From Eucommia ulmoides (lineage: Eukaryota; Streptophyta; Magnoliopsida; Garryales; Eucommiaceae), in the NCBI GenBank assembly GCA_016647705.1, contig CM028335.1:5968579-6032578 (forward strand): a DNA stretch of 64,000 nucleotides, written 5' to 3'. This document shows, piece after piece, positions 1-9,769 of the stretch (positions are counted from its first letter, which is position 1; each line of letters starts with the position of its first letter). Both the position numbers and the translations under genes were made by a program. Under the pieces are notes generated by a model. The model had not been told where the DNA came from, searched no databases, and saw only the letters and a list, made by a program, of their open reading frames with translations.

Positions 1-899
1 CCGTTGGTGCATCCGTGCATGGCTGCATGATCATAAAACATAGAGGGGTAGTTAGTTAAGTAAATAAAAAAATAAAAAAATAAAAAAAATGAAAAAAAAT
101 TGTAGTGTAATTGGGCATCATTTGGTAACACTTTTTTAAAAATAAAATAAAATAAAATAAAAAGAATAATTCAATTTTTTTTTTTTTACTTCAAAATAAA
201 ATAAAATAAATAAAAAAGTATAATGAACCGTGTAGAGATAATTACAGTAATATCAGATAATTACAGTAATATCCCTATAAATGATCTTTTGATCTAAAAA
301 ATTATAGATAATTAAAAGTGTATAAAAAGGTTATATTCTGTCAATCTATTATAATATAAAATCGAAAAAAAATAATAATTATTTTTTACTTTTCAAAAAA
401 AGTATTTAATATCATGTAAAATATATAATATAAAATAAATAAGGTTATAATATATAACAATCACTTTTCCTAAGGACATTTTGATGTTGTAAAAAAAATG
501 TAGTTATATTTAAAAATTCTAAGTAAGTGGCCCTTTTCAATATTCTCCTGGCCCCTCGGCTTTCGATTTCTCAAGACAGGGATCTTTGGTATTTAACTTT
601 TATTTTTAAGTAAAAATATTTCACCAAAAAAAAATGTAATTATATTTAAAAATTCTAAATAAGTGGCCCTTTTCAATATTCTCCTGGTCCAGGGCTTTTG
701 ATTTCTCAAGACAGGGATCTTTGGTATTTAACTTTTATTTTTAAGTAAAAATATTTCACCTCAAAATGATTTTTTTAATATATATTTATTTATTTATTTA
801 TTTTTATTTTAAAAAAAAATTACCAAACGGTGTCTAAATCCAGATACTAAAATACTTAAAAAACACGTAATCAACCATAATTAATTAGCTATTGCTTAC
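1..899. other. AT-rich non-coding DNA, probably intron or distal part of the polygalacturonase locus
   Basis: No coding segment can be recognised here. The stretch is strongly AT-rich, with A-runs and TAAAA-type repeats. It follows directly after a good splice donor of the polygalacturonase gene on the minus strand, so it may be that gene's third intron; the next exon would lie left of the window. It could equally be unrelated sequence after a truncation. Confidence 0.5.
498..760. repeat. Direct tandem duplication, 136-bp period, two copies
   Basis: Copy 1 (498-625) and copy 2 (634-760) share nearly the whole sequence, including the block AAGTGGCCCTTTTCAATATT and the following GACAGGGATCTTTGG. 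The copies differ by a few substitutions and by the length of the A-run that joins them. This is a local duplication in non-coding DNA with no protein potential. Confidence 0.85.
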
Positions 900-1860
900 A
901 AGAGCTTTGTTGATTTTACAGGAATTTAACCACCATACTTCCCCATTGCCATTTATAATTCCACCTCCTTCTACGGTTAGGTTTTGGACACCGTCGAAGA
1001 TAATCCAGTGCCTTGGATCTTTCCCGTAGTCTGATCGATCCTCAGATGCATCTATGGTTCCAGAAATCTAAAAAAAGAACCAAAAAATATTTTTTATTTA
1101 TTTATTAAAGTTATGAAACATATTGAAGGTGTATATACATTCACACACCATATACCTTAATTTTTAGATTGGAGTTGCAAGGACCAGAGAATCTGATTGG
1201 TCTAAGAAGATAAGTCTTGGATTTGGGAACCACAAGAACAGCTCCTGTTGAAGAAGAACAAGCTTTCTTCCATGCCTTCTTAAATGCCTGGTAATACAAA
1301 TAATATACATGCGCGCACATATATATATATACACAACAAAATTAGTCACCAATTCACGCTAGAAGTTTTGAAGACGAAAAAAAAAAAAAAAAAAAACCCT
1401 AAGGACTGGTTTGATGAAATGGAATGAATGAACTTCCTAACCAAATCTTGATTTATTTTATTGAAATTTTAATTTCATTACTTTTAACCAAACATGCCGT
1501 AAATAAGTTAAAAGAGTTGTACGTACGTACCTCGGTATCATCAGTATCGCCATCACCTTTGGCACCAAAATCATCCACACTTATAACATTTTTAACAGAA
1601 GCCAAAAATCTCTCAAACATATTGGAGCTCGGACATCTTAACCTTGTTCCATTGAAGAACTTACTGCCTTCAAGATGATCATCATTGCTTATGCTGAAAT
1701 ATGAAGGGTAAGCTTCAAAATGACCATTATACCCATAATATTCTTGTTGGAAACTATTATTATTATTATTACAAGATGGGTCATCATGTAGACTATTGTA
1801 GCATGAAATGATGGAAAACGAGACAATGATGAATGGGAACATATGCTTTTGTAGGGCCAT
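900..1860 (-). CDS. Polygalacturonase (glycoside hydrolase family 28), 5' half, exons 1-3, runs off the left edge
   Basis: Polygalacturonases hydrolyse homogalacturonan in the cell wall during growth, abscission and ripening. Three exons read on the minus strand: 1860-1531 (110 codons), 1287-1156 (44 codons) and 1067-900 (56 codons). All junctions are phase 0 with GT/AG borders. The N-terminus (MALQKHMFPFIIVSFSIISC) looks like a signal peptide and is followed by an Asn/Tyr-rich linker. Family hallmarks come in order: VDDFGAKGDGDTDDTE at the end of exon 1, AFKKAWKKACSSSTGAVLVV and RPIRFSGPC in exon 2, and ISGTIDASEDRSDYGKD, VEGGGIINGNG and WWLNSCKINKAL in exon 3. The catalytic NTD, DD, GHG and RIK motifs lie in later exons outside the window or lost. 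Exon sense is clean, so the gene may be intact. The order and spacing match plant exo- and endo-polygalacturonases closely. Confidence 0.9.
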
Positions 1861-1963
1861 ATGATATATGTATGTATTTTGTGGGAAGGAGAAGTTGAGT
1901 TTTGAGAGTTATATATATATATTGAGGTATGGAAGTGGTAACAACGTGATGATGAAATTCATG

Positions 1964-1972
1964 TATTTATAG
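1964..1972 (-). promoter_or_regulatory. TATA box of the polygalacturonase gene
   Basis: On the minus strand this reads CTATAAATA, about 104 bp upstream of the ATG at 1860, a normal distance for a plant TATA box plus a short leader. A (TA)n run at 1909-1922 lies between it and the start codon, inside the presumed leader. Confidence 0.6.
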
Positions 1973-2950
1973 AGGTGGTGAGGGGTGTTTGAGATCCCGA
2001 AGAAAAGGATTTCTTTGGGAGACTGATGACTTTTTAGGGAGACAGATTTTGAAGGTTCACACATAATTTTAGTTTATATAATTACCTAAAATTTTTCCAC
2101 CACTTGGTAGTTTCAAAATTTATTCTATATCAGTAAAGAAAAAAAAGGCCGTAGCGGTAGGTCCCTTTTCACAATTCCAATTTCTGATCCAACCCATCGC
2201 CCTTTTTTTTTTTTTCACCGTCCACTCCTTTGTGCCGATTCCTTGACCATAATACCCCTCGTTCAATTTTCACGAACCACCTAATTCCATATTCCATTTT
2301 TGCAGCCGCAAAACATCTCCACTGTCACTGTTCGCCGTCGCTGTTCGTATTCGCTGTCACCGTTGCCGTCTGCTGTTCGCCATGGCTGTTCGGCTTCGAC
2401 AATCTTCCACACGCTTGATTCACCAGTATATACATATATACAGATCTAAACTCGAATGTCATCGAATTCAATTCAAAAATGAAACGAAAAGCTCAAAATA
2501 TGCAAATTAATCAACTAATAAGAGGAGATCGTGTGCACCAGGAGGTCGTGAGAAATAGCGAAATCTACGTACGATAGAGAGAGAAAGACGTAGGGAGAGA
2601 AATGACGAGGAGAAACGCAGTATAGATTCGAAGATAGTGCGGCGTGTGTAGAAATCTTGAGAAGATAAACGAAAATCAGGATCAATTTGAATATCGAGAG
2701 CTTCGATCCTCCTTCATATGTGTGTGTGTGCGTGAGTGTGTGAGAAAGAGTGAGGAAGATAGAGAGAGACCTCCTGCCCCAATATTTCACGCGGGACAGC
2801 TTGCAAGTATTACTTTTTGCAAATGATCTAAGAATCCTTTTGTTTTTTTCCTTGACAGCTTGCAAATATTACACTTTGCACCCTGCAGTTTTGCAATTTG
2901 CATGACAATCGTTTGATCTTGGTCGATTTCAACGATTTTTTTTGAATGTT
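1973..2950. other. Intergenic region between polygalacturonase promoter and foldback repeat
   Basis: No gene can be supported. A CG-containing part around 2300-2420 and a GA/GT-rich part around 2560-2780 give short open frames on both strands without any family resemblance. Around 2798-2880 a short block (GACAGCTTGCAAxTATTAC) is repeated twice, possibly the outer edge of the repeat element to the right. Confidence 0.5.
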
Positions 2951-2957
2951 TGCTTGA

Positions 2958-3250
2958 ATGTTACATTAAACACATGCGAATTTGCAATGACTGTGATTAT
3001 TAGACAATGTTACATTCAATACACATATTTATTTGGTCGGCAATTAGATGATCTTACATTCAACACACATGAATTTACAACGACAATGATTTATTAGAGA
3101 ATGTTACATTCAACACACATATTTTAGGATATTTCGAAACAACTGGGTTCAATCACAATATATATTAGATAATATTACATTTAACACGCATATTATTTTT
3201 TTGTAGTTCCTTATGTTGTAAAATTATTATTTTTACACTGTATTAATCAG

Positions 3251-3347
<97 letters not shown>

Positions 3348-4130
3348 CGATTTGATAATCATATATTTTGGACATATGAATTGTATTATGTTTGGATATT
3401 ACATGTAACATCCAAGAAAATGTCGAATGTAACATCCAAAAGGAACAACCAATTGTATTTTTTTATCCAATATTGCAATACATCTGATTATCCCCTTTGT
3501 GTCGCCTCTTTTCAGTGTGTGTTGAATGTAACACTGTCTAATATTACCAAAATTAAAATTTTAATGTATGTGTTAAATGTAACACTGTCTAATCTTACCT
3601 AAATTTAAAAACAATATGCGTGTTGAATATAATATTATCTACTATTATAAAAATCCGTTATTTGAATGCTTGTTGAATGTAATCTGACTGAACCCAATTG
3701 TTTTGGAAGATTATGAAACATGCATGTTAAATGTAACATTATTTGAACTAACACATGAGATAACTTCTCATAAATCCAAACATAGGAGATAACTTCTCAT
3801 TAATCCAAACACTTTAATCGAACTAAACTCAACTAAATTCCACACGAATTAACTCTCATGACCAAAACGGAGAAAGAGAAAAGAGTGACAGAGCTTCAGA
3901 AATGCTTGTTGAATGTAACACTGTCTAATATTGTCAAAATTCAAATTTTAATGTGGTGTTGAATGTAACACTGTTTAAATATTACAAATTTTAATGTGCG
4001 TGTTGAATGTAACATTGTCTAAATATTGCCAAAATTCAAATTTCAATGTGCGTGTTGAATATAACACTGTCTAATTTTGCCAAGATTAAAAAACAAAATG
4101 CATGTTGAATGTCCACTGTCTAATATTGCC
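2958..4130. repeat. Foldback-like inverted repeat made of ~50-bp units around a (TA)n core
   Basis: The left arm (about 2958-3200) holds about five units starting TGTTACATTCAACACACAT. The right arm (about 3510-4130) holds about ten units of the reverse complement, ATGTGTGTTGAATGTAACAC, mostly followed by TGTCTAATATTGCC. Adjacent single-copy parts also pair in inverse order: AACTGGGTTCAAT near 3145 with TGAACCCAATTG near 3690. Tandem repeats inside long inverted arms are the layout of foldback-type DNA transposons. I cannot define exact ends or a target duplication, so the class is an inference. Confidence 0.6.
3253..3344. repeat. (TA)n microsatellite at the centre of the foldback repeat
   Basis: About 46 uninterrupted TA dinucleotides sit almost exactly between the two inverted arms. 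Such a tract melts and cruciforms easily and is also a hotspot for length errors in assembly. Confidence 0.95.
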
Positions 4131-4214
4131 AATTGTATTCATTGCTTAAAACCCCTCAATTCTCTGCACTCTATATACACACACAGATATATAGACAGAG
4201 AGAATGAGAAAAAT

Positions 4215-4241
4215 GGGGGGGGGGGGGGGGGGGGGGGGGGG
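4215..4241. repeat. Poly-G tract (27 G)
   Basis: A pure run of 27 G is followed by GAGGGGGGAGGATTTGG. It is one of four long G-runs in the window (others near 5419, 15998 and 47827). It has quadruplex potential, but length is unreliable in such tracts. Confidence 0.9.
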
Positions 4242-4614
4242 AGGGGGGAGGATTTGGAGAGTGAATTCAGAATTATTTACTGGGAAACAAAATAATTCGT
4301 TATCACAATCGCATAAAATTGAAGAATCTGGAAAGTGGGCCTTTTTTTTCAAATTCAAGAGAATCATGGGAAAAAAATAAGGGAATCGATGAACTGACCT
4401 TTGCTGCTCAGGCATAAACCCTAGAAACCCTACCAATTTTCTATCGGATACTGAAGTGAACATTAAAAAACACACGAATCAAAGCAAAACCCAGTTAGGA
4501 AAAGAAGATCATTCTCAAGAATTGGATGAAAAAAGAGCAGGAAAGATCATTATTTTCTGCAAAAACAGAGGAGAGAAATCAAAAGTAGAGGTCAGGATCA
4601 TTACAATACACTAT

Positions 4615-5022
4615 TAGGGATGTCAATGGTCTAGGTTCGACTCGCTTTTATACAAAACTAAAACCAAATCCATTTAAGATATGTAAAACTAAAATCAAAA
4701 CCACCGATTTTTTTTAAACGGTTTTAAAACTGAACCGTTTAATTTTAGTTAAAACCGAAATCGCAAAATCGTTTAAGATTTTTAAATTTTATAAAAAACA
4801 AAAACAAAAACAACAACCGCAACCACGAATCACAATTCACTGTTAATTCTAAACATTCTCTAAATCATACACTTTTAAAATAATTAAAAACTTATAACAA
4901 AACCAACTATATAAAAATAAGCTTCAATATAAACTAAAAATCAACTAAAGTATAAACTAAAAGGGTTAAAAGTGTAAAAAAATAAAAATAGGGATGAAAC
5001 TATAAATACTAAATCAATTAAA

Positions 5023-5093
<71 letters not shown>

Positions 5094-5232
5094 TGGTTAT
5101 ACGGTTCGGTTACGTGGTTTGATTATGCGGTTACTATTCTAAAACGAAAGTCATTTAGTCGGTTTCAACCCAGATCATTCGGTTCGATTTCTTTCAGTTA
5201 CTTGTTGGTTTGATTTTTTTTTGCCATCCCTA
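4615..5232 (+). mobile_element. Non-autonomous hAT element, copy 1
   Basis: The element is 618 bp long. It starts TAGGGATGTCAATGG and ends TTGCCATCCCTA, imperfect terminal inverted repeats of the hAT type (YAGGGATG). It is flanked by TACACTAT on the left and TACACTAC on the right, an 8-bp target duplication with one mismatch, which is the hAT hallmark. Subterminal regions are full of AAACCG/CGGTTT motifs on both sides, as expected for transposase-binding repeats. It contains a (TA)n tract (about 5027-5089) and no transposase frame, so it depends on a helper element elsewhere. Confidence 0.85.
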
Positions 5233-5561
5233 TACACTACCCTAGCGAAACCTCTTTGCCCGATTTGTCCATGCTCCTCCATGACTGGAGATCGGAAACA
5301 CGAGAAAACGGTGACGACAATGGCTTTGTCAGGCATTAGGGTAAACGACAACTGTTCAGCATCGAGTGTGCACGGTGTCCGTTCATTGCGGTTCATCGTC
5401 GGCGAAGGGCTTGGGACTGGGGGGGGGGGGGGAGAGAGAGAGAGAGAAGCGAGAGGCCAGATTGGAGCGGCGGTGCTCCGAAGGCGATGGAACTGGTGAG
5501 GCTGATGGTGCAGGTGACGAAGACGGCGACGTAGCAGTGGTGCTTCGGATTGGCGACGCAT
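5233..5561 (-). other. Gene-like segment of unknown identity next to hAT copy 1, also present in the second duplicate (6411-6721)
   Basis: On the minus strand an open frame exists in both duplicates and shares the stretch DAEQLSFTLMPDKA followed by VVTVF and SPVMEEHGQIGQRGFARVV. The first part is Ser/Pro/Arg-rich low complexity, and a G12-14 tract near 5419 lies inside the frame of copy 1. The frame runs into the hAT end, so its natural stop is not preserved. Substitutions between copies do not clearly favour silent sites. I do not recognise the protein; it may be chance or a gene relic. Confidence 0.2.
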
Positions 5562-5776
5562 GGGGGCTGCAATTAGGAGGATGGAAGAGAATGCTTGTTT
5601 GGGAAGAGAGAAAGAGTAGGGTTAAAATGTATCAGGGCAAAATAGTAATTTGACATTTGAGATTTTTTAAATTTGAGACTAATCCGTTCGTAAAATAATT
5701 AGAATGAGAGTTTTTGATTTATTATTAACTAATTGAGAAATCAAAAGTAGAGGTCAGGGTCATTACAATACACTAT

Positions 5777-6234
5777 TAGGATGTCAATGATTTGGGTTCA
5801 ACTCGGTTTTATACAAAACTAAAACTAAATCCGTTTAAAATATGTAAAACCAAAATCAAAACCAAAACCGCCGGTTTCTTTTAAACGGTTTTAAAACCGG
5901 ACCGTTTAATTTTAGTTAAAACCAAAACCGCAAAACCGTTTAAGATTTTTAAATTTTATAAAAAACAAAAACTAAAACCACAACCGCAAATCACAATTCA
6001 TTGTTAATTTTAAACATTCTCTAAATTATTCACTTTTTAAAATAATTAAAAACTTATAACAAAACCAATTACATAAAAACATTCTTCAAAATCATACAGT
6101 CTATGAAACCAACTACATAAAAATAGGCTTCAATATAAATTAAAAATCAACTAAAGTATAAACTAAAAAGGTTAGAAGTGTAAATAAATAAAAATAGGGA
6201 TGAAACTATAAATATTAAATAAATTATAAATAAT

Positions 6235-6266
<32 letters not shown>

Positions 6267-6410
6267 TGGTTGTACGGTTCGATTACGTGGTTTGGTTATG
6301 TTGTTATTATTCTAAAACCAAAACCAAAACCAATTAGTCGGTTTCAACCTGGATCATTCGGTTCGATTTCTCTCAGTTACTCGTTGGTTTGATTTTTTTT
6401 GCCATCCCTA
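5777..6410 (+). mobile_element. Non-autonomous hAT element, copy 2 (in second tandem duplicate)
   Basis: Same family and orientation as the element at 4615. The left end reads TAGGATGTCAATG, having lost one G from the inverted repeat; the right end is GCCATCCCTA. Flanks are TACACTAT and TAAACTAC, the duplicated and slightly mutated 8-bp target site. It contains (CA)n and (TA)n near 6235-6265, where copy 1 has a pure (TA)n, and about 50 extra bases with a local duplication near 6075-6120. Confidence 0.85.
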
Positions 6411-6897
6411 TAAACTACCCTAGCGAAACCTCTTTGCCCGATTTGTCCATGCTCCTCCATGACCGGAGATTGAAAACATGAGAAAACGGTGACGACGACG
6501 GCTTTGTCAGGCATTAGGGTAAACGACAATTGTTCGGCATCGGGTGTGAACGGTGTCCATTCATCGCGGTTCATCGTCAGCGAAGGGCCTAGGACTGGGG
6601 GGAGAGAGAAGCGAGAGGCTAGATCGAAGCGGCGGTGCTCCGAAGGCGATGGAACTGGTGAGGCTGATGGTGTAGGTGACGAAGACGGCGACGTAGCAGT
6701 GGTGCTTCGGATTGGCGACACATGGGGGCTGCAATTAGGAGGATGGAAGAGAATGCTTGTTTGGGAAGAGAGAAAGAGTAGGGTTAAAATGTATCAGGGC
6801 AAAATAGTAATTTGACATTTGAGATTTTTTAAATTTGAGATTAATCAGTTCATAAAATAATTAGAATGATAGTTTTTGATTTATTATTAACTAATTG

Positions 6898-7430
6898 ATA
6901 TTTATTGGTAAAGGGTTTTAAATTTTATTGGTAATTGTTTTTTTAAATTTTCTATTTTTTTACATGGATATTTGTAGGAAAAGAAATAAATACATACGTA
7001 CAGTTATAGATCATAATCCATCTAAATCGTTTAATGGCAAACAAGTCACGCAAAAGTAAATTCATTTCCATTTTATTTTTTAAAATATATATTTACTCGT
7101 CACTCATACATATGATGTACGTCACATCGAGTCCTAGATATCGATGTATGTGATTGTATGAGTCATCACGTGATTTTGCATTTTGACAGTGTTACAATAT
7201 GTCCATATAGTTAAAACATTCTTTTCTTTTTGGTTATTTTAAGATGGTATTAGAGTTCGAGATAAAATGTTTGAAAAAAAGTGAAGATAAGATGCTCTTA
7301 ATAAAATGAAATATTGGTGGCGACAGGATCAATACCCTCGTTGGCAGCATGAATGACAGGTGAGAATCAAACCTAGACATAGTTGGCAGCATGAATGACA
7401 GGTGAGAATCAAACTTGGACATAGTAAGAG
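6898..7430. other. Unannotated AT-rich spacer with a short tandem repeat
   Basis: There is no gene. Two 42-bp tandem copies (7340-7381 and 7382-7423) contain GGCAGCATGAATGACAGGTG and sit next to the insertion site of the third hAT element. A weak LTR/primer-site-like arrangement (TGTTACAATATG near 7190, TGGTATTAGAG near 7246) could be the remnant of a small LTR element. Confidence 0.5.
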
Positions 7431-8115
7431 TAGAGATGAAAAAAAATCAAACCGACGGTAATCGAGAGAAATTAAATCGAATGATCTCAGTTAAAACTGA
7501 CTAAATGGTTTTGATTTTGATTTTGGTTTTGTGATAGTAATCACATAACCGAATCGCGTAACCGAACCGTAAGCCGAACGGACTGTGTAACTGATATCTA
7601 TATCTATATATAGTATTTATAGTTTCATCCATATTTTTATTTATTTACACTTTTAACCTTTTAGTTTACACTTTAATTGGTTTATAGTTTATATTGGAGC
7701 CTTTTTTCTTTTTTCTTTTTTTTTTTTTTTTTTTTTATTTATGTAGTTGGTTTCGTAGGTATGGTTTTGAAAAATATTTTTATGTAGTTAGTTTTGCTAT
7801 TAGTTTTTAGTTATTTTAAAGAGTATATGATTTGGAGAATGTTTAGAATTAATAGTGAATTGTGATTCGCGGTTTTGGTTTTGGTTTTGGTTTTGGTTTT
7901 GATTTTGATTTTTTATAAAATTTTAAAATCTTAAACGGTTTCGCCGTTTCGTAGTTTTGGTTTTGACTTTGGTTAAAATTAAACGGTCCAGTTTTAAAAC
8001 TATTAAAAAAAAAAAACTGGCAGTTTTAGTTTTGGTTTTGGTTTTACATATTTTAAACGATTTTGATTTTGGTTTTGTATGAAACTGAGTCGAACCCGGA
8101 TCGTTGACATCTCTA
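7431..8115 (-). mobile_element. Non-autonomous hAT element, copy 3, inverted
   Basis: Reverse-complement copy of the same family: left end TAGAGATGAAAAAAAATC, right end TTGACATCTCTA. The flanks AGTAAGAG (7423-7430) and CGTAAGAG (8116-8123) form an independent 8-bp target duplication with one mismatch. The target differs from that of copies 1 and 2, so this is a separate transposition event of the same family. It has no transposase frame. The GGTTTT-rich subterminal tract at 7875-7912 is expanded relative to the other copies. Confidence 0.85.
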
Positions 8116-8520
8116 CGTAAGAGTAGGTGGTGAGCCAAATACACAATATAAAAAATATATACTGTACATCTGATCCAAATATGAAGAAGCTGAGGCTGCA
8201 AATGCAATTATGGGATCCACTGCCTGAAGAACTGATCAACGAACCCTTAAATTGGTCAAAGAAAGGTGGTGAACTAGATCAAATTATAAGGGGAAACGAT
8301 TTTGTATTTGAATTTCAAAAAAATGAGGCCACAAATGAAATTCAAATGCTGAAATTAGAGAAAAATCGATTTTAGAGCATTAGGAACCAGTTTGAAAATA
8401 CCCAAATCAGTGGAGAAATCGAAGAAAAGCCAAACTAGATCAGGCTTGAACTAGTATGGCTGAAGTGGAAGGTTTAATGAGGTGGCGCTATCAAAGCACT
8501 GACGTGCGTAGGATACATAG
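8116..8520. other. Unassigned sequence
   Basis: A short plus-strand open frame (8127-8375) has no recognisable family, no codon bias I can judge, and no conserved second copy in this window. Nothing else is visible. Confidence 0.4.
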
Positions 8521-8559
8521 GTTGCTTGGTGCGTGATAGTGTTTTGTAGAAGCGTGTTG

Positions 8560-8960
8560 GGGAAGAGAGTGAGAGATCAAATTTCTCAATAACTACAATT
8601 GAGTGAATTTTTGGTCAAATGTCTTAAGTTGTTTTAAGGTCTTGATTTGTATTCTTTATTTGTATTTCATCATCAAATAAAAAAATTTCATAGATGCTCC
8701 CGAAGAGGAGGTGAAATTGTCGAATCTCGTTAAATCTTGTGTTACTGTTTGTGAGTGTGTGTGTGTTTTCATTTTATATCCCCAAACATTTGTTTTGTGT
8801 TGGGTCCACCTAACACGCTTCCGCACAACAGAGAGGTCACGGCGAAACCATGAAGCTTCGGGGGAAGAGTGGGAGAACGTGACAGAGGTGACGATGGCAT
8901 GGCTGGTCTTGTTGCAATCGCCTTGGAACAAGGATTATGGATCTACAACTTATTTACAGT
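8560..8960 (+). mobile_element. Copia LTR 3' end and leader relic
   Basis: The block GATGCTCCCGAAGAGGAGG followed by TCTCGTTAAATCTTGTGTT and TGTGTTGGGTCCACCTAAC resembles the R-U5 end of plant Ty1/copia LTRs and the start of the internal leader. The usual TGGTATCAGAGC primer site is missing or deleted between the CACAACA-like end (about 8824) and the following GGTCACGGCGAAACCATG. This is family resemblance only, without a second LTR. Confidence 0.35.
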
Positions 8961-9102
8961 TTGGACGATGAAAATTGGCACAAAAATATTAAAACAAATG
9001 TGAAAGCGAACAAATAGACAATGAATTTGTTGTAGTAAAGAATAAATAATAAATTATTATTAAAAAAAACAGATAAACACTTAAATTGTTGACTTTTGAT
9101 AC

Positions 9103-9314
9103 TGTTGAACTATCCCACATCGATGTTGGGCTTCTCAATATTTGTTTGCAATAGTTTGACAAAGTCCACCCTACGTGAGGGTGTGTGTTGGATCCCACAA
9201 TACTCGTGTAATCCAGAGCTTATATATATAAAGTGTAGGACAATCCTCCTTTTACTAGGCGTCTTTTGAGAGTGAATTAGTCACATTGAGTTTCTACAAC
9301 ATGGTAGCAGAGTC
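9103..9314 (+). mobile_element. Copia-type LTR with adjacent primer-binding-like site
   Basis: The LTR runs 9103-9301, from TGTTGAACTATCCCACATCG to TTTCTACAACA. The following TGGTAGCAGAGTC (9302-9314) matches the usual initiator-Met primer site TGGTATCAGAGC with few changes. Part of the LTR end together with the primer site is repeated in tandem at 9320-9390 (71-bp period). Confidence 0.6.
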
Positions 9315-9390
9315 AAGTTTTTTTACTAGGCGTCTTTTGAGAGTGAATTAGTCACATTGAGTTTCTACAACATGGTAGCAGAGTCAAGTT
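9249..9390 (+). repeat. 71-bp tandem duplication of LTR end plus primer site
   Basis: TTACTAGGCGTCTTTTGAG through GGTAGCAGAGTCAAG occurs twice (9249-9319 and 9320-9390) with almost no differences, so the duplication is recent or homogenised. Confidence 0.8.
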
Positions 9391-9408
9391 TTTTGACTGA
9401 TACTGGGC

Positions 9409-9686
9409 TTATTGAATCCCATATCAATGTTAGGTCCCGACTATCCGTTCACAGTAATTTGTCAAAATCCACTCTGCACGTGAGAGGGCGTGTTGAATTC
9501 CATATTGATGTTGGTTCCTCGATATTCATTTGCAGTTGTTTGGAAAAGTCCACCCAACGTGTCAGAGGGTGTGTTAAATCCTACATCTCTTGTGTTACCT
9601 AGTCCTAAACTATATATAAAGTCTAAGACAATCCTCCTCTTACAAGGCGCCTTTTGAGATTGAGTCAAGCCCATTGGGTTTCAACA
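9409..9686 (+). mobile_element. Second copia-type LTR copy (complete at 9491-9686) preceded by a partial copy
   Basis: 9491-9686 runs TGTTGAATTCCATATTGATG to GGGTTTCAACA and aligns along its length with the LTR at 9103-9301, but with many substitutions. 9409-9490 is a partial third copy (TTGAATCCCATATCAATG). Another fragment is at 15709-15763. The cluster looks like LTRs left by repeated insertion or unequal recombination. Confidence 0.6.
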
Positions 9687-9769
9687 GATACTATGTTGCA
9701 AGATTCGCCTTGATATTTATGAATCCCAGTTTCCAGACTTGCATCTGTTCGCACTCTACTTCCAATTGT

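Larger units (their letters stand above)
4573..6897 (+). repeat. 1.16-kb tandem segmental duplication (copies 4573-5734 and 5735-6897)
   Basis: Both copies begin GAGAAATCAAAAGTAGAGG and end in TTTATTATTAACTAATTGA. Each carries the same hAT element at the same internal position, plus the same downstream block with GCATTAGGGTAAACGACAA and AAAATGTATCAGGGCAAAAT. Because the transposon and its flanking target duplication are present in both, the duplication happened after the transposon insertion. The copies have since diverged by substitutions and small indels. Confidence 0.9.

Noticed and set aside
3247-3435. Open frame consisting mainly of alternating Ile-Tyr codons
   Set aside because: It is translation of the (TA)n tract; low complexity with no coding support. 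The same applies to the frames at 18236-18500.
2958-4130. Regularly spaced ~50-bp repeats as a CRISPR-like array
   Set aside because: The spacers are also similar between units, the array is inverted around a (TA)n core, no cas genes exist, and the context is plant nuclear DNA.
7190-7262. Possible tiny LTR plus primer site (TGTTACAATATG ... TGGTATTAGAG), a TRIM-like element
   Set aside because: No second LTR, purine tract or target duplication was found nearby; the match to the primer site is weak.
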